This document shows, piece after piece, positions 38,371-47,839 of a stretch of DNA of 64,000 nt (its first letter is position 1; the number at the start of each line of letters is the position of its first letter). Both the position numbers and the translations under genes were made by a program. The DNA lies in assembly GCF_014158035.1 (NCBI RefSeq), contig NZ_JACFXW010000001.1, positions 2,046,001 through 2,110,000 on the forward strand, read 5' to 3'. The notes beneath the pieces were generated by a model. That model had not been told where the DNA came from. It did no database searches and worked only from the letters and a program-made list of their open reading frames with translations. This stretch comes from Rhizobium sp. G21. GTDB taxonomy: Bacteria > Pseudomonadota > Alphaproteobacteria > Rhizobiales > Rhizobiaceae.

Positions 38371-38466
38371 TTGATCCTCGGATGGGGGTGTGTTTGCACA
38401 CCCATTGAATCACAGCAAAGCCATGCTCTCAAGTATAAAAAAACAACAATATCAGATATTTATGAA

Positions 38467-38580
38467 ATTTTCCGGTCGCGGTTTTATCCGCGCCGCGAGT
38501 AACTCCTCCCCCACCGGCATAATCTCTATGAGGGCCGCGAGTTGCCCCCCGGCGGCACGGATAAACCATGACCGGAAAAT
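38467..38580. repeat. Long imperfect inverted repeat near right end of island
   Basis: Left arm ATTTTCCGGTCGCGGTTTTA continuing to 38497, and right arm 38552-38580, pair over about 29 bases with few mismatches and one bulge; the centre (about 55 bases) holds a partial direct repeat (GCCGCGAGT twice). It lies in the 331-base gene-free gap between the recombinase gene and the attachment repeat. Function unknown. Confidence 0.6.
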
Positions 38581-38621
38581 AAGGAAGCACACAGGAAGTT
38601 CTCTGCAGTTCTCTCCCAAGT

Positions 38622-38640
38622 GAGTACTGCGTGAGTACTG
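38622..38640. repeat. Paired GAGTACTG repeats near right end (candidate integrase arm sites)
   Basis: GAGTACTG at 38622-38629 and 38633-38640, 11 bp apart, the same words and spacing as at 18024-18042. It stands 61 bases inside the right attachment repeat. Confidence 0.55.
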
Positions 38641-38701
38641 GCAAAAACTCACCGAGAAATGCCTTCAGAGTGTTTCTCGTCCAAACCCCTGAATATATTT
38701 G

Positions 38702-38755
38702 GGAAAAATGGTGCCGCTTACGTGACTCGAACACGTGACCCCATCATTACGAATG
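38702..38755. repeat. Right attachment-site repeat
   Basis: 54 bases identical to 17865-17918, offset exactly 20,837 bases. It covers the 3' part of the intact tRNA-Thr gene plus 7 bases beyond CCA. Confidence 0.93.
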
Positions 38756-38784
38756 ATGTGCTCTACCGACTGAGCTAAAGCGGC
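38709..38784 (-). tRNA. tRNA-Thr (anticodon CGT)
   Basis: 76 bases including an encoded CCA. On the minus strand the acceptor stem pairs GCCGCTT with AAGCGGC; the D arm reads AGCTCAGTCGGTAGAGC, the anticodon arm CATCA-TTCGTAA-TGATG (anticodon CGT, threonine), and the T arm has TTCGAGTC. It is the integration target of the 20.8-kb island; its 3' half was donated by the element, and the original 3' half is the fragment at 17872-17918. Confidence 0.97.
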
Positions 38785-38795
38785 CCGGCGAAGCG

Positions 38796-38823
38796 CCGTC
38801 ATCGCCTGTTCGGGCGATGACGG
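38796..38823 (-). terminator. Hairpin downstream of nitronate monooxygenase gene
   Basis: CCGTCATCGCC and GGCGATGACGG are exact 11-base arms with a 6-base loop, between the monooxygenase stop and the tRNA start. No T tract follows. Confidence 0.5.
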
Positions 38824-38893
38824 GCTGATACAATCAAAGTTTCAGGAATGCAAGACGCGAGGGTCCGCTTTTCGCGGAAAAAGCGAGGGCGTC

Positions 38894-39853
38894 TCAGCCG
38901 CAGATCCGCGCGCGGGCGGCCTTGTATTCGCGTTCGAAGCGATCGACGAGCTCGGCGACGGGAACGACGGATTTCACCGCGCTGATGCCCTGGCCGCAGC
39001 CCCAGATCTCCTTCCAAGCCTTGGGGCCTTCTGTCGCCTTCTCGAAATCCATCTTGGAGGGCTCGGCGTCCGGCAGATGATCGGGGTCCAGGCCGACGGC
39101 GCGGACCGAGCCCTTGAGATAGTTGCCGTGGATGCCGGTAAAATAGTTGGAATAGACGATGTCGTCGGCCGCACTTTCGACGATCATCTGCTTGTAGGCG
39201 TCGACGGCGCGGGCCTCGGGCGTGGCGATGAAGGGCGAACCGATATAGGCCATGTCGGCCCCCATGGCCTGGGCGGCGAGGATGGCGCCGCCATTGGCGA
39301 TCGCGCCCGACAACAGCAGAGGCCCGTCGAACCATTCGCGGATTTCCTGGACCAGCGCGAAGGGCGACAGCTTGCCGGCATGCCCTCCCGCCCCGGTCGC
39401 CACCGCGATCAGCCCATCGGCGCCCTTGCGGATGGCGGAATTGGCGTGGCGATTGTTGATCACGTCATGCAGCACCACGCCGCCATAGGAATGGATCGCC
39501 TGGTTGACCTCGGGCACCGCGCCCAGCGAGGAAATGACGATCGGAACCTTGTATTTCACGCACATCGTCAGGTCGTGTTCCAGCCGCTTGTTGGTCGTAT
39601 GCACGATCTGGTTCACCGCAAAGGGCGCTGCCTTGCGGGTGGGATTGGCGGCGTCATGGGCGGCGAGCGTTTCGGTGATTTCGGCCAGCCATTCGTCGAG
39701 TTGGCTTGCGGGACGGGCGTTCAGCGCCGGAAAGGAACCGACGACGCCCGCCTTGCATTGGGCGATCACCAGCTCGGGATGGGAAATGATGAACAATGGC
39801 GAGGCGACGACCGGCAAACGGAGATTGTCGGTGAGAATGGACGGCAGGCTCAT
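38894..39853 (-). CDS. Nitronate monooxygenase (2-nitropropane dioxygenase family)
   Basis: 319 residues, FMN-dependent TIM barrel. PVVASPLFIISHPELVIAQC at the N-terminus, GADGLIAVATGAGGHAGKLS with the active-site histidine region, LLLSGAIANGGAILAAQAMG and GADMAYIGSPFIATPEA for the FMN phosphate. It oxidises toxic alkyl nitronates to the carbonyl compound and nitrite; several family members have other unknown roles. ATG at 39853 follows GGGAG; an extension to 39961 is not conserved in character. It stands alone next to the tRNA gene. Confidence 0.9.
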   Translation of the reverse strand: MSLPSILTDNLRLPVVASPLFIISHPELVIAQCKAGVVGSFPALNARPASQLDEWLAEITETLAAHDAANPTRKAAPFAVNQIVHTTNKRLEHDLTMCVKYKVPIVISSLGAVPEVNQAIHSYGGVVLHDVINNRHANSAIRKGADGLIAVATGAGGHAGKLSPFALVQEIREWFDGPLLLSGAIANGGAILAAQAMGADMAYIGSPFIATPEARAVDAYKQMIVESAADDIVYSNYFTGIHGNYLKGSVRAVGLDPDHLPDAEPSKMDFEKATEGPKAWKEIWGCGQGISAVKSVVPVAELVDRFEREYKAARARICG

Positions 39854-40067
39854 AGTCACTCCCAGGATGGACCAATTTCGCCGCCATGATAAACAAAGCC
39901 GGCGGAATTGTTCAACCTTGAATTTTCTACGGGACGGCCGCGTCGCCCTTTTTGGCTGCATTGCCGGTGTTTGCCGGGGATCGCACCCTCATGCGCGCTT
40001 GCAAGTGTGGCGGGGAATGTTTACCGAAATGCACGGTTTTTGAAACGAGCACGGGATTGAAACGACA

Positions 40068-41317
40068 GTGAGCGGTCTCGAACACGCTATCCGCAACGCG
40101 CTCGAACGCGCCGATCGCGCCGACCCGGAGATCCGCGCCCGGATCTATCAATCCGCACGGCACGCGCTCGACGCCGGCCTCGCCAAGCAGGAAGTCGAGG
40201 ACGAGGAGGTGATCGCCCGGCAGCGCCAGCGGCTCGACGCCACGATCCAGGCGATCGAGGAGGAAGAGCGCGAAAGGCTGCGGTCCATGGCGCGGCTGGA
40301 AAAAGTGCTGATCGAGCGCGAGCCGGAGCCCGAACCGGCCGTCGCGCCGGAACCGCGTCTCGCCGCGCCGGATCGGGACGAGGATTTTTCCGTGACTGCG
40401 CCCGTTCGCGACAACGCCCATGGCGACGCGCGGACAGCCCCGAGCATCGAACTCGATCGCGGTGATCGGGCCGGCGGGGCGCGAAATGGCGCTGGATCGC
40501 TGGACGACATCGCTCCGCGCAACGACGAGGCTCTGGCGCGGCTCGTGGCGGACGATCGCCGCGCGCCCGCAGCCGCGCCGACGGCTGCGCCTATGGGTGA
40601 GATCCGAAAGACCAAAGGCGCCAGGCGCAAGTCCCGAGCCGAAAAGCCCCCAGAAAACGGCGCGGCTTCGTCTCCTTCCTCGTATCGCTGTTCGTCTATG
40701 CATGCTTTCTCGGGGCGGTCGGCTTCGGGATCTGGTGGGTCTACGCCACCGGCATGATCGATGTCGCACTCAAAGGCGAAGGCAATTTCGACCTCGTGCC
40801 CAAGGAATTGCAGACCGCCGCGCCGGCTGCGGCGCAATCCGAACCGCTCGATCCGCTGCGCCGCTTCTCCGGCGATTGGGTCAGCGTCTATAACGGCAAG
40901 GAGCCGAATGCGGTGTCGCCGCGCGGCCAGGCCCTGGTGACGCCCTTCAGCGACAGCGACGGCGAAGGCGCGACGATCGCCTCCAACGCGCCCGGCAAAG
41001 ACGGCGAGGCGACGGTCGAGACACCCGAAGAGCTGTTGCAGACGCTCGCCGGCAAGACCGCGACGATCGCGTTGACCGTCAAGGCCGATGGCGATGTCCC
41101 GACGCAGATCTATGTTGAATGCGCCTTCGGCGCGATGGGCGGATGCGGTCGTCACCGCTTCACCGTCGGCAACGAGCGCAGCGACGAACTGATCCATGTG
41201 ACGTTCGACGGCAAGATGGCCCCGTCCGAGGCGGGGCAGATCGTCATCAACAGCGACGTCATGGGCAAAGGCCGCAAGCTCAAGCTCTACGGCGTCCGCG
41301 TCCTGCCGGGATCCTGA
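40068..41317 (+). CDS. Hypothetical single-pass membrane protein (one frameshift)
   Basis: GTG start. The N-terminal half is a charged coiled coil (ALERADRADPEIRARIYQSA, RQRQRLDATIQAIEEEERER) followed by a disordered acidic linker. Near 40660, adding one A to the run GAAAAC restores KRRGFVSFLVSLFVYACFLG, a transmembrane helix, and joins the second frame, which gives a periplasmic domain (LRRFSGDWVSVYNG... MGGCGRHRFTVGN). Repaired length 416. A cytoplasmic coil, membrane helix and outer domain are clear, but no family is recognised. Confidence 0.7.
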
Positions 41318-41339
41318 TTTCCCGAGCCCTCAAATAGAA

Positions 41340-41363
41340 AAGCGCCGGTTGCCGCCGGCGCTT
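41340..41363 (-). terminator. Terminator of the pst-pho operon
   Basis: AAGCGCCGG and CCGGCGCTT form 9-base arms with a 6-base loop. On the minus strand the hairpin runs into TTTTCTATTT, so it should end phoB transcripts; it may also act on the plus-strand gene. Confidence 0.75.
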
Positions 41364-41388
41364 CGACAGATCTTCGAGCCAGAATTGA

Positions 41389-42072
41389 TCAGGCTTCCAT
41401 CGCATAGCCCGCGCCGCGCACGGTGCGAATGACATCCGGCATGTTGGTGAGGTTCAGCGCCTTGCGCAGGCGTCCGACATGGACGTCGACGGTGCGTTCG
41501 TCGACATAGATGTCGTGGCCCCAGACGCCGTCGAGCAGTTGCGAGCGCGAAAACACCCGGCCCGGCGAAGACATGAAGAATTCCAAAAGCTTGAATTCGG
41601 TCGGCCCGAGCCGGACTTCGCGCGAGCGGCGGTGAACGCGATAGGTCTCGCGATCGAGTTCGACGTCGCCGCATTTCAGCACGGAGGAAATGGCGTTGGG
41701 CCGCACGCGGCGGAGCATGGCCTTGACGCGGGCCATCAGCTCCGGCGTGGAGAAGGGCTTGACGACATAGTCGTCGGCGCCGGTCGACAGTCCCCGCACG
41801 CGCTCGCTTTCCTCGCCGCGCGCGGTCAGCATGATCACCGGCAGACGCTCGGTTTCGGGCCGCATGCGCAGGCGGCGACACAGCTCGATGCCGGACACGC
41901 CGGGCAGCATCCAGTCGAGCAGCAGAAGATCGGGCACGCGCTCCTGAAGGCGGATGTCGGCTTCGTCGCCGCGGGCGATGACCTCCACGTCATAGCCTTC
42001 GGCTTCGAGATTGTAGCTAAGCAGGGTGCCGAGCGCTTCTTCGTCTTCGACCACCATGATACGGGGCTGCAT
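41389..42072 (-). CDS. phoB: Phosphate regulon response regulator PhoB
   Basis: 227 residues, full-length OmpR type. Receiver domain with VVEDEEALGTLLSYNL, phosphoacceptor Asp in LLLLDWMLPGVSG, and the KPFS lysine. DNA-binding winged helix with LGPTEFKLLEFFMSSPGRVF and ERTVDVHVGRLRKALNL. Activated by PhoR when phosphate is scarce, it binds Pho boxes such as the one upstream of pstS. Last gene of the run phoR-pstSCAB-phoU-phoB. Confidence 0.96.
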   Translation of the reverse strand: MQPRIMVVEDEEALGTLLSYNLEAEGYDVEVIARGDEADIRLQERVPDLLLLDWMLPGVSGIELCRRLRMRPETERLPVIMLTARGEESERVRGLSTGADDYVVKPFSTPELMARVKAMLRRVRPNAISSVLKCGDVELDRETYRVHRRSREVRLGPTEFKLLEFFMSSPGRVFSRSQLLDGVWGHDIYVDERTVDVHVGRLRKALNLTNMPDVIRTVRGAGYAMEA

Positions 42073-42135
42073 GCGTTCTTACTCCATTCGCAAGCGAGCG
42101 GCGCCCGGCTCGACGCCGGGCGCTCAAGTCTCAGG

Positions 42136-42852
42136 TCACCCGGCGGGCTGCTGCACGACGGTGGCGGTGTTGTCGTCCTTGGGACGTTCGCCGACCGGCT
42201 GGGCGCCCGTGGTCATGTAGTAGATCGATTCCGCGATATTGGTCGCGTGATCGCCGATACGCTCGATGTTCTTGGCGCAGAACAACAGATGCGTGCAGGG
42301 CGTGATGTTGCGCGGATCTTCCATCATGTAAGTCAGCATCTCGCGGAAGAGCGAAGTGTACATCGCATCGATCTCCTCGTCGCGGAGACGGATGGCTTCG
42401 GCCTTTTCGGCCGACCGCGTCGCATAGACGTCGAGCACGTCCTGGAGCTGGGTCAGCGCCAGTTCGGAAAGATGCTCGATGCCGCGGGCGAGCGTGCGGG
42501 GAATGCCAGTGCTCTGCACCGCGATGACGCGCTTGGCGTTGGACTTGCCGAGATCGCCGACGCGTTCGAGATCGGAGGCGATGCGGAGCGAGCCGATGAT
42601 TTCGCGCAGGTCGGCTGCGACCGGCTGGCGCTTGGCGATCATCAGCACGGCGCGTTCGCCGATCTCACGCTCGGCCTCGTCCATCACCACGTCCTGGGAG
42701 ATGACGCGCTGGGCCAACGCCGCATCGGCGTTGACCAGGGCGCGGACGGCGTCGGACACCATCTGTTCGGCCATGCCGCCCATTTCCGCGATGCGGCGGG
42801 CGAGATATTTCAGCTCTTCGTCGAAGACGGAGTAGATATGGGATGCGCCCAT
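42136..42852 (-). CDS. phoU: Phosphate signalling regulator PhoU
   Basis: 238 residues, all helical, with the two PhoU repeats: LARRIAEMGGMAEQMVSDAV, VMDEAEREIGERAV, then LALTQLQDVLDVYATRSAEK and ICAKNIERIGDHATNIAESI-type metal-binding motif. It couples the phosphate transporter to PhoR, restraining the regulon when phosphate is plentiful. It lies between pstB (39 bases) and phoB (63 bases) on the same strand. Confidence 0.96.
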   Translation of the reverse strand: MGASHIYSVFDEELKYLARRIAEMGGMAEQMVSDAVRALVNADAALAQRVISQDVVMDEAEREIGERAVLMIAKRQPVAADLREIIGSLRIASDLERVGDLGKSNAKRVIAVQSTGIPRTLARGIEHLSELALTQLQDVLDVYATRSAEKAEAIRLRDEEIDAMYTSLFREMLTYMMEDPRNITPCTHLLFCAKNIERIGDHATNIAESIYYMTTGAQPVGERPKDDNTATVVQQPAG

Positions 42853-42891
42853 GAATTTTTCCTCCAGCCGGCTATGCCAGCGTCACAAGTA

Positions 42892-43710
42892 TCAGCCGAA
42901 GCGGCCCATGATGTAATCCTGGGTGCGCTGGTCATCCGGATTGGTGAAGATCTTGTCCGTATCGTTCTCCTCGACCAGATAGCCGAGATGGAACATGGCG
43001 GTGCGTTGCGACACGCGGGCGGCCTGCTGCATCGAGTGCGTCACGATCACGATGGTGAAGTTCTCGCGCAGTTCGTGGATCAGCTCCTCGACCTTGGCGG
43101 TGGCGATCGGGTCGAGCGCCGAGCAGGGCTCGTCCATCAGGATGACTTCCGGGCTGACGGCGACGGCGCGGGCGATGCAGAGACGCTGCTGCTGGCCGCC
43201 CGACAGGCCCGTGCCGGCTTCCAGCAGGCGATCCTTGACTTCGGTCCACAGGCCGGCGCGCTGCAGGCTCTGTTCGACGATCGTGTCGAGCTGCTGCTTG
43301 GTGCGGGCCAGGCCGTGGATGCGCGGGCCGTAGGCGACGTTTTCATAGATCGACTTCGGGAAGGGGTTCGGCTTCTGGAACACCATGCCGACGCGGGCGC
43401 GCAGCTCGACCACGTCGAGATGCGGGGCGTAGACGTCCTGACCGTCGAGCGTGATCTTGCCGGTGACGCGGCAACCGTCGATCGTGTCGTTCATGCGGTT
43501 GAGCGAACGCAGGAAGGTGGACTTGCCGCAACCGGAAGGGCCGATCAGCGCCGTCACCGTATTCTTGCGGATGTTGAGGTTGACGTCGAACAGGGCCCGC
43601 TTCTCGCCGTAATAGACGGAAACATCCTTACCGATCATCTTGAGGTCAGGCGTATCGCTCATCGGTTTTACCAGCGCTTTTTCAACTTCGATATCTGTCA
43701 GCATATTCAT
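42892..43710 (-). CDS. pstB: Phosphate ABC transporter ATP-binding protein PstB
   Basis: 272 residues. Walker [21 protein letters not shown], the family-typical [20 protein letters not shown], signature [15 protein letters not shown], Walker [17 protein letters not shown], and [20 protein letters not shown]. The spacing and extra loop are those of PstB rather than a general ABC ATPase. It drives high-affinity phosphate import with PstA and PstC. Confidence 0.97.
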   Translation of the reverse strand: MNMLTDIEVEKALVKPMSDTPDLKMIGKDVSVYYGEKRALFDVNLNIRKNTVTALIGPSGCGKSTFLRSLNRMNDTIDGCRVTGKITLDGQDVYAPHLDVVELRARVGMVFQKPNPFPKSIYENVAYGPRIHGLARTKQQLDTIVEQSLQRAGLWTEVKDRLLEAGTGLSGGQQQRLCIARAVAVSPEVILMDEPCSALDPIATAKVEELIHELRENFTIVIVTHSMQQAARVSQRTAMFHLGYLVEENDTDKIFTNPDDQRTQDYIMGRFG

Positions 43711-43722
43711 GGTCTCGGCTCC

Positions 43723-45044
43723 TCACCAGCGGCGTTCAAAGCGCCGACGCAACAGAATTGCGCCCAGATTCATCAGGATCAGGAAGATCAGCAGGATGAT
43801 GATCGCCCCGGAGGTGCGCTCCACGAAGGCGCGCTCGGCTTCATTGGCCCACATATAAATCTGCACCGGCAGAGCCGTCGCGGGATCGAAGGGGTGGCGG
43901 GGAAATCCACCACGAAGGCGACCATGCCGATCAAGAGCAGCGGCGCAGTTTCGCCGAGCGCGTTGGCCAGGCCGATGATGGTGCCGGTCAGGATGCCGGG
44001 CATGGCGAGCGGCAGGACGTGATGGAACACGGTCTGCATCTTGGAGGCGCCGAGGCCGAGCGCCGCGGCGCGGATGGACGGCGGCACCGCCTTCAGCGCG
44101 GCGCGCGTGGCAATGATGATGGTCGGCAGTGTCATTAGCGCCAGCACCAGGCCGCCGACGACCGAAGCCGAACGCGGCATGCCGAGCATGTTGATGAAGA
44201 TGGCCAGGCCGAGCAGACCGTAGACGATCGACGGCACGGCGGCGAGATTGTTGATGTTGACCTCGATGAGGTCTGTCCAGCGATTCTTAGGCGCGAATTC
44301 CTCGAGATAGATCGAGGCGGCGACGCCGATGGGCAGCGCCAGCGCCAGCACGATCACCATGGTGAAGATCGAGCCGATGATCGCCACGCCGAGACCGGCG
44401 GCCTCGGGACGCGAGGAGGCGCCCGTGGTGAAGAAATCGGGATTGAACTTCAGCTGCATAGCGCCGTCGGCCTTCAGCTTGTCCATGATGGCGATCTGGC
44501 TGTCCTTCACCTTGCGGTCGGCTTCCGGCACCGTCAGATCGATCTGGCCCTTATAGGCGGAGTCGATATCGGCGGCGGCGAGGAAGGTGACCGGCACGGT
44601 CTTGCCGATGACCTGCGGATTGGCGGCGACGACGTCGCGAAGCTGCACGCGCACGCTGTCGGACACCAGCGCCTTGATCGCCGACATCGCCTTGCGATCG
44701 GTCGTATCGACGCCTGCGACCTTGGCGACCGCATTGCGGGCGAGCAAGGGATAATTGGCCGTCACCAGAACCTGCGGATTCGTCGCGCGCTCATTGCTCG
44801 GGTCGATGACCTTTTCGGAGAATTCGACCGGCACGGTGATCATGGTCTGGAAGAAGGATGTATAGCCCTTCGACACGATGCTGACCAGCAGCATGACCAG
44901 GAAGAACAGGCCGAGCGAGATGGCGATGACGCCGTAGGCGCGGAAGCGGGCTTCGGCTGCGCGGCGCTTCTTGATGCCGATGTCGCGCGGGCCGGAGGCG
45001 ACGGCGGCGCTGGCGCCGCCCTGGGTCAGGATCGCGTCGGTCAT
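43723..45044 (-). CDS. pstA: Phosphate ABC transporter permease PstA (one frameshift)
   Basis: The N-terminal soluble insertion (DUF3333 type, about residues 50-230) is characteristic of rhizobial PstA. The transport domain has IEVNINNLAAVPSIVYGLLG and HHVLPLAMPGILTGTIIGLA. Near 43897 one C is missing from a C-run: as written the end reads ATPSIPRRL..., but with one C added it becomes ATPFDPATALPVQIYMW and runs on to LGAILLRRRFERRW and a TGA at 43725. Repaired length 440. Since the system is conserved and the neighbours are intact, the shift is probably a sequence error. Confidence 0.93.
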
Positions 45045-46531
45045 TCGTACTGCTCCCGGTATTTGCGCACGATGTAGAGCGCGTAGACATTGAGCGCCAG
45101 CGTCAGCACGAACAGCGTGATGCCGAGCGCGAAGGCCACCAGCGTCTGCGGCGAGGTGAATTCGAGGTCGCCCGTCAGCTGGTTGACGATCTTGACGGTG
45201 ATGGTGGTCATCGGCTGGAAGGGCGAGAACTGCAGGTTGGCGGCGACGCCTGCGGCCAGCACCACAATCATGGTTTCACCGATGGCGCGGGAAGAGGTCA
45301 GCAGCAGGGCGCCGACGATGCCCGGCAGCGCCGCCGGCAGGATGACCTTCTTCATCGTCTCGGAACGGGTGGCGCCGAGGCCGAGCGAACCGTCGCGCAT
45401 GGCGCGGGGCACGGCGGTGATGATGTCGTCGGACAACGAGGAGACGAAGGGGATGAGGCGGATGCTCATCACGAAACCCGCGGTCAGCACGCTCTGCGCC
45501 TCGATGAACGGCACGTCATTGCCGGTCAGCGCGCCCCACAGGGCGGCCGAGAAGTCGCGCAGGCCGGGACCCACCGACACCAGCGCGAAGAAGCCGTAGA
45601 CGATGGTCGGGATGCCGGCCAGGATTTCCAACAGCGGCTTGACGGTGGAGCGCACCCGGTTGGACGCATATTCCGCCATGTAGATGGCGGCGAAGAGGCC
45701 GATCGGCACGGCGATCAGCATGGCGACCAGCGCGATGTAGAGCGTGCCGAGCAGCAGCGGGATCAGGCCGAACTGGCCGGCGGAATTGGCGTCGCCGGCG
45801 GCGGAGAAGCGCGGATCCCACACGGTGCCGAAGAAGAAATCCATCGGCGGCACGACGGTGAAGAAGTGGATGGTCTCGGTGATCAGCGAGCCGATGATGC
45901 CGAAGGTCGTCAGGATGGCGATCATCGACGACAGGATCAACGCGCCCAACACCACCATTTCGACCTGGTTGCGCGCGCGGAAGGCCAGCGACACGCGAGA
46001 CAGGAAAAAAGCGGCGCCGGCGACCGAGGCGAGAATGGCGAGAAGCCCGACGATCGTCGCAGTCCGGCCGGCCGAAGCCCCATAGGCATAGGCCGCGTCG
46101 ATCATGTAGGGCTGCGGAGCCTGGGCGAGCGGAACGCCCTTGGAGCCGAGGATCTGCTTGGCGCTGTCGATATTCGCGGTGATCTGCGCGGCTTCCTCGG
46201 GCGTCAGGCGCGACAGGCCGCCGGCGATGCCGGTGATCATGTGATACACGACATTCTGTTCCGGGGCCGTCAGGGCCTGAACGTCGGACGGCAAGGCGGC
46301 GTAAGTGGAGCGCTCGACGATATTGCCGCCGATCACGACGCCTGCGACATAAATCAACAAAGCCGGCAAAATAGCGAAAATCGCGGCATGGGCGCCGAAA
46401 TAGCCCGGCCGCGAGTGCAATTTGGATTCATCACCCGCAGCAATGGTCAGCGCGCGGGACCTGCCCAGAAAATACGCGGCTGCACCGATGAGCAGGATGA
46501 TCAGGAGAGTTAAGGCGCTACCCATTGTCAT
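45041..46531 (-). CDS. pstC: Phosphate ABC transporter permease PstC
   Basis: 496 residues; the long N-terminal region with two helices (LTLLIILLIGAAAYFLG and FAILPALLIYVAGVVIGGNI) is typical of alphaproteobacterial PstC. Six further helices form the transport domain, with KPLLEILAGIPTIVYGFFAL and the ABC-permease loop SLGLGATRSETMKKVILPAA. Its end overlaps pstA by 4 bases. A strong hairpin separates it from pstS upstream. Confidence 0.95.
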   Translation of the reverse strand: MTMGSALTLLIILLIGAAAYFLGRSRALTIAAGDESKLHSRPGYFGAHAAIFAILPALLIYVAGVVIGGNIVERSTYAALPSDVQALTAPEQNVVYHMITGIAGGLSRLTPEEAAQITANIDSAKQILGSKGVPLAQAPQPYMIDAAYAYGASAGRTATIVGLLAILASVAGAAFFLSRVSLAFRARNQVEMVVLGALILSSMIAILTTFGIIGSLITETIHFFTVVPPMDFFFGTVWDPRFSAAGDANSAGQFGLIPLLLGTLYIALVAMLIAVPIGLFAAIYMAEYASNRVRSTVKPLLEILAGIPTIVYGFFALVSVGPGLRDFSAALWGALTGNDVPFIEAQSVLTAGFVMSIRLIPFVSSLSDDIITAVPRAMRDGSLGLGATRSETMKKVILPAALPGIVGALLLTSSRAIGETMIVVLAAGVAANLQFSPFQPMTTITVKIVNQLTGDLEFTSPQTLVAFALGITLFVLTLALNVYALYIVRKYREQYE

Positions 46532-46577
46532 TCCTAACCGAGTTCAGGGCCTTATGCCCCCGTGACTTCAGGCGGAA

Positions 46578-46603
46578 CGACCGGCGGCTTTCGCCGCCGG
46601 TCG
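46578..46603 (-). terminator. Strong hairpin between pstS and pstC
   Basis: CGACCGGCGGC and GCCGCCGGTCG, 11 perfect pairs with a TTTC loop, 9 bases past the pstS stop. No T tract, so partial termination or mRNA protection giving more PstS than permease is the likely effect. Confidence 0.6.
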
Positions 46604-46611
46604 AAACTCGA

Positions 46612-47646
46612 TTACATGTTCTTCCATTCCTTGACGATGGCGCGAACGGCTTCGCGCTCGGCGTCCGGAGCCGGGATCAGGCCGTATTCGGCGAGCGGCG
46701 AGTCCGGGCCGATCATCTGGTCGGAGGTGAAGAATTCGACATATTCCTTCAGGCCCGGGACGGAGTCGAGGTGAGCCTTCTTCACGTAGAAGAACAGCGG
46801 ACGCGACACCGGATATTCGCCCTTGGCGACGGTTTCGACGGTCGGCTGAACGCCGTTGATCGTGGAAACCTTCAGCTTGTCGGCGTTGTTTTCATAGAAG
46901 GACAGGCCGAACACGCCGACGGCGGTCTTGTTGGCGTCGATGCGGGCCAACGTTTCGGTGTAGTCGCCGTCGATGTCGACGGCCTTGCCATCCTTACGAA
47001 CGGCCTTGCACTTCTTCTCGGCGTCCTTTTCGTCCATGCCGCCCTTCACCATCGCTTCGAGAGCGCCGGCTTCCTTGCAGCCTGCGATCAGAACCTTCTC
47101 TTCGAAGACTTCGCGGGTGCCGTGCTTTTCGCCGGGGATGAAAGCCTGAACGGCGGCGTCGGAGAAGGAGGCGTTGACCTGCTTCCACGTGGTGTTCGTG
47201 TTGGCGGCCAGCTTGCCGTCGACCGGAATTTCAGCGGCGAGAGCGAGGTAGACGTCCTTGGGGGTCAGGGGCATGTCGGCGGCCGACTTGTCGGTGGCGA
47301 AGACGATGCCGTCATAACCGATGCGAACTTCGGTGATGTCCTTGACGCCGTTGGCGGCGCAGGTCTCGATTTCGGACTTCTTGATCGCGCGCGACGCGTT
47401 GGCGATGTCGATGGTCTCCGGGCCGGCGCCCTTGCAGAATTCCTTCAGGCCTGCGGAGGAACCGCCGGACTCGACGACCGGAGCCTTGAAGTCGGGATAG
47501 GTTTCGGCGAAGTTTTCAGCGACGATCTTCGCATAGGGAAGAACGGTCGAAGAGCCGGCGACGTGGATCTGGTCGGCGGCGAAAGACGCGCCTGCGAAAG
47601 CGACGGAGGCGACCAGCGCCGCCATGGTGGTGTGTGCGAGTTTCAT
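46612..47646 (-). CDS. pstS: Phosphate-binding periplasmic protein PstS
   Basis: 344 residues. Signal peptide MKLAHTTMAALVASVAFAGA with cleavage after SFA. Phosphate-binding motifs AGSSTVLPYAKIVAENF and VVESGGSSAGLKEFCKG are clear, with IGYDGIVFATDKS downstream. It delivers phosphate to PstCA. First gene after the Pho box; phoR is the gene upstream on the same strand. Confidence 0.96.
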   Translation of the reverse strand: MKLAHTTMAALVASVAFAGASFAADQIHVAGSSTVLPYAKIVAENFAETYPDFKAPVVESGGSSAGLKEFCKGAGPETIDIANASRAIKKSEIETCAANGVKDITEVRIGYDGIVFATDKSAADMPLTPKDVYLALAAEIPVDGKLAANTNTTWKQVNASFSDAAVQAFIPGEKHGTREVFEEKVLIAGCKEAGALEAMVKGGMDEKDAEKKCKAVRKDGKAVDIDGDYTETLARIDANKTAVGVFGLSFYENNADKLKVSTINGVQPTVETVAKGEYPVSRPLFFYVKKAHLDSVPGLKEYVEFFTSDQMIGPDSPLAEYGLIPAPDAEREAVRAIVKEWKNM

Positions 47647-47759
47647 AGTGGTTCTCCCGTTCGGGCTTGATGGATCGCGCCTGGCGCGGCGCCCTCGGCC
47701 TTTTCGTGTCCGGCCGAGTTCTGATTAGACCCCGGACACCACCGCTTTTATGTCAATTC

Positions 47760-47778
47760 GGTGAAAGATTTATGACAG
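47760..47778 (-). promoter_or_regulatory. Pho box upstream of pstS
   Basis: On the minus strand CTGTCATAAATCTTTCACC: first half-site CTGTCAT is perfect and the second CTTTCAC has one change, with the standard 4-base AAAT spacer. A -10-like CATAAA lies about 9 bases further on. Confidence 0.88.
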
Positions 47779-47839
47779 CGCAACCCACTGTAAAACAATG
47801 ATAATATCGACCCCGGGCGTCAACGCTCCGGCTATTGTG

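Noticed and set aside
41479..44022. Plus-strand 847-residue frame across phoB, phoU, pstB and part of pstA
   Set aside because: It spans four well-defined minus-strand genes and has no domains; a GC-driven antisense frame.
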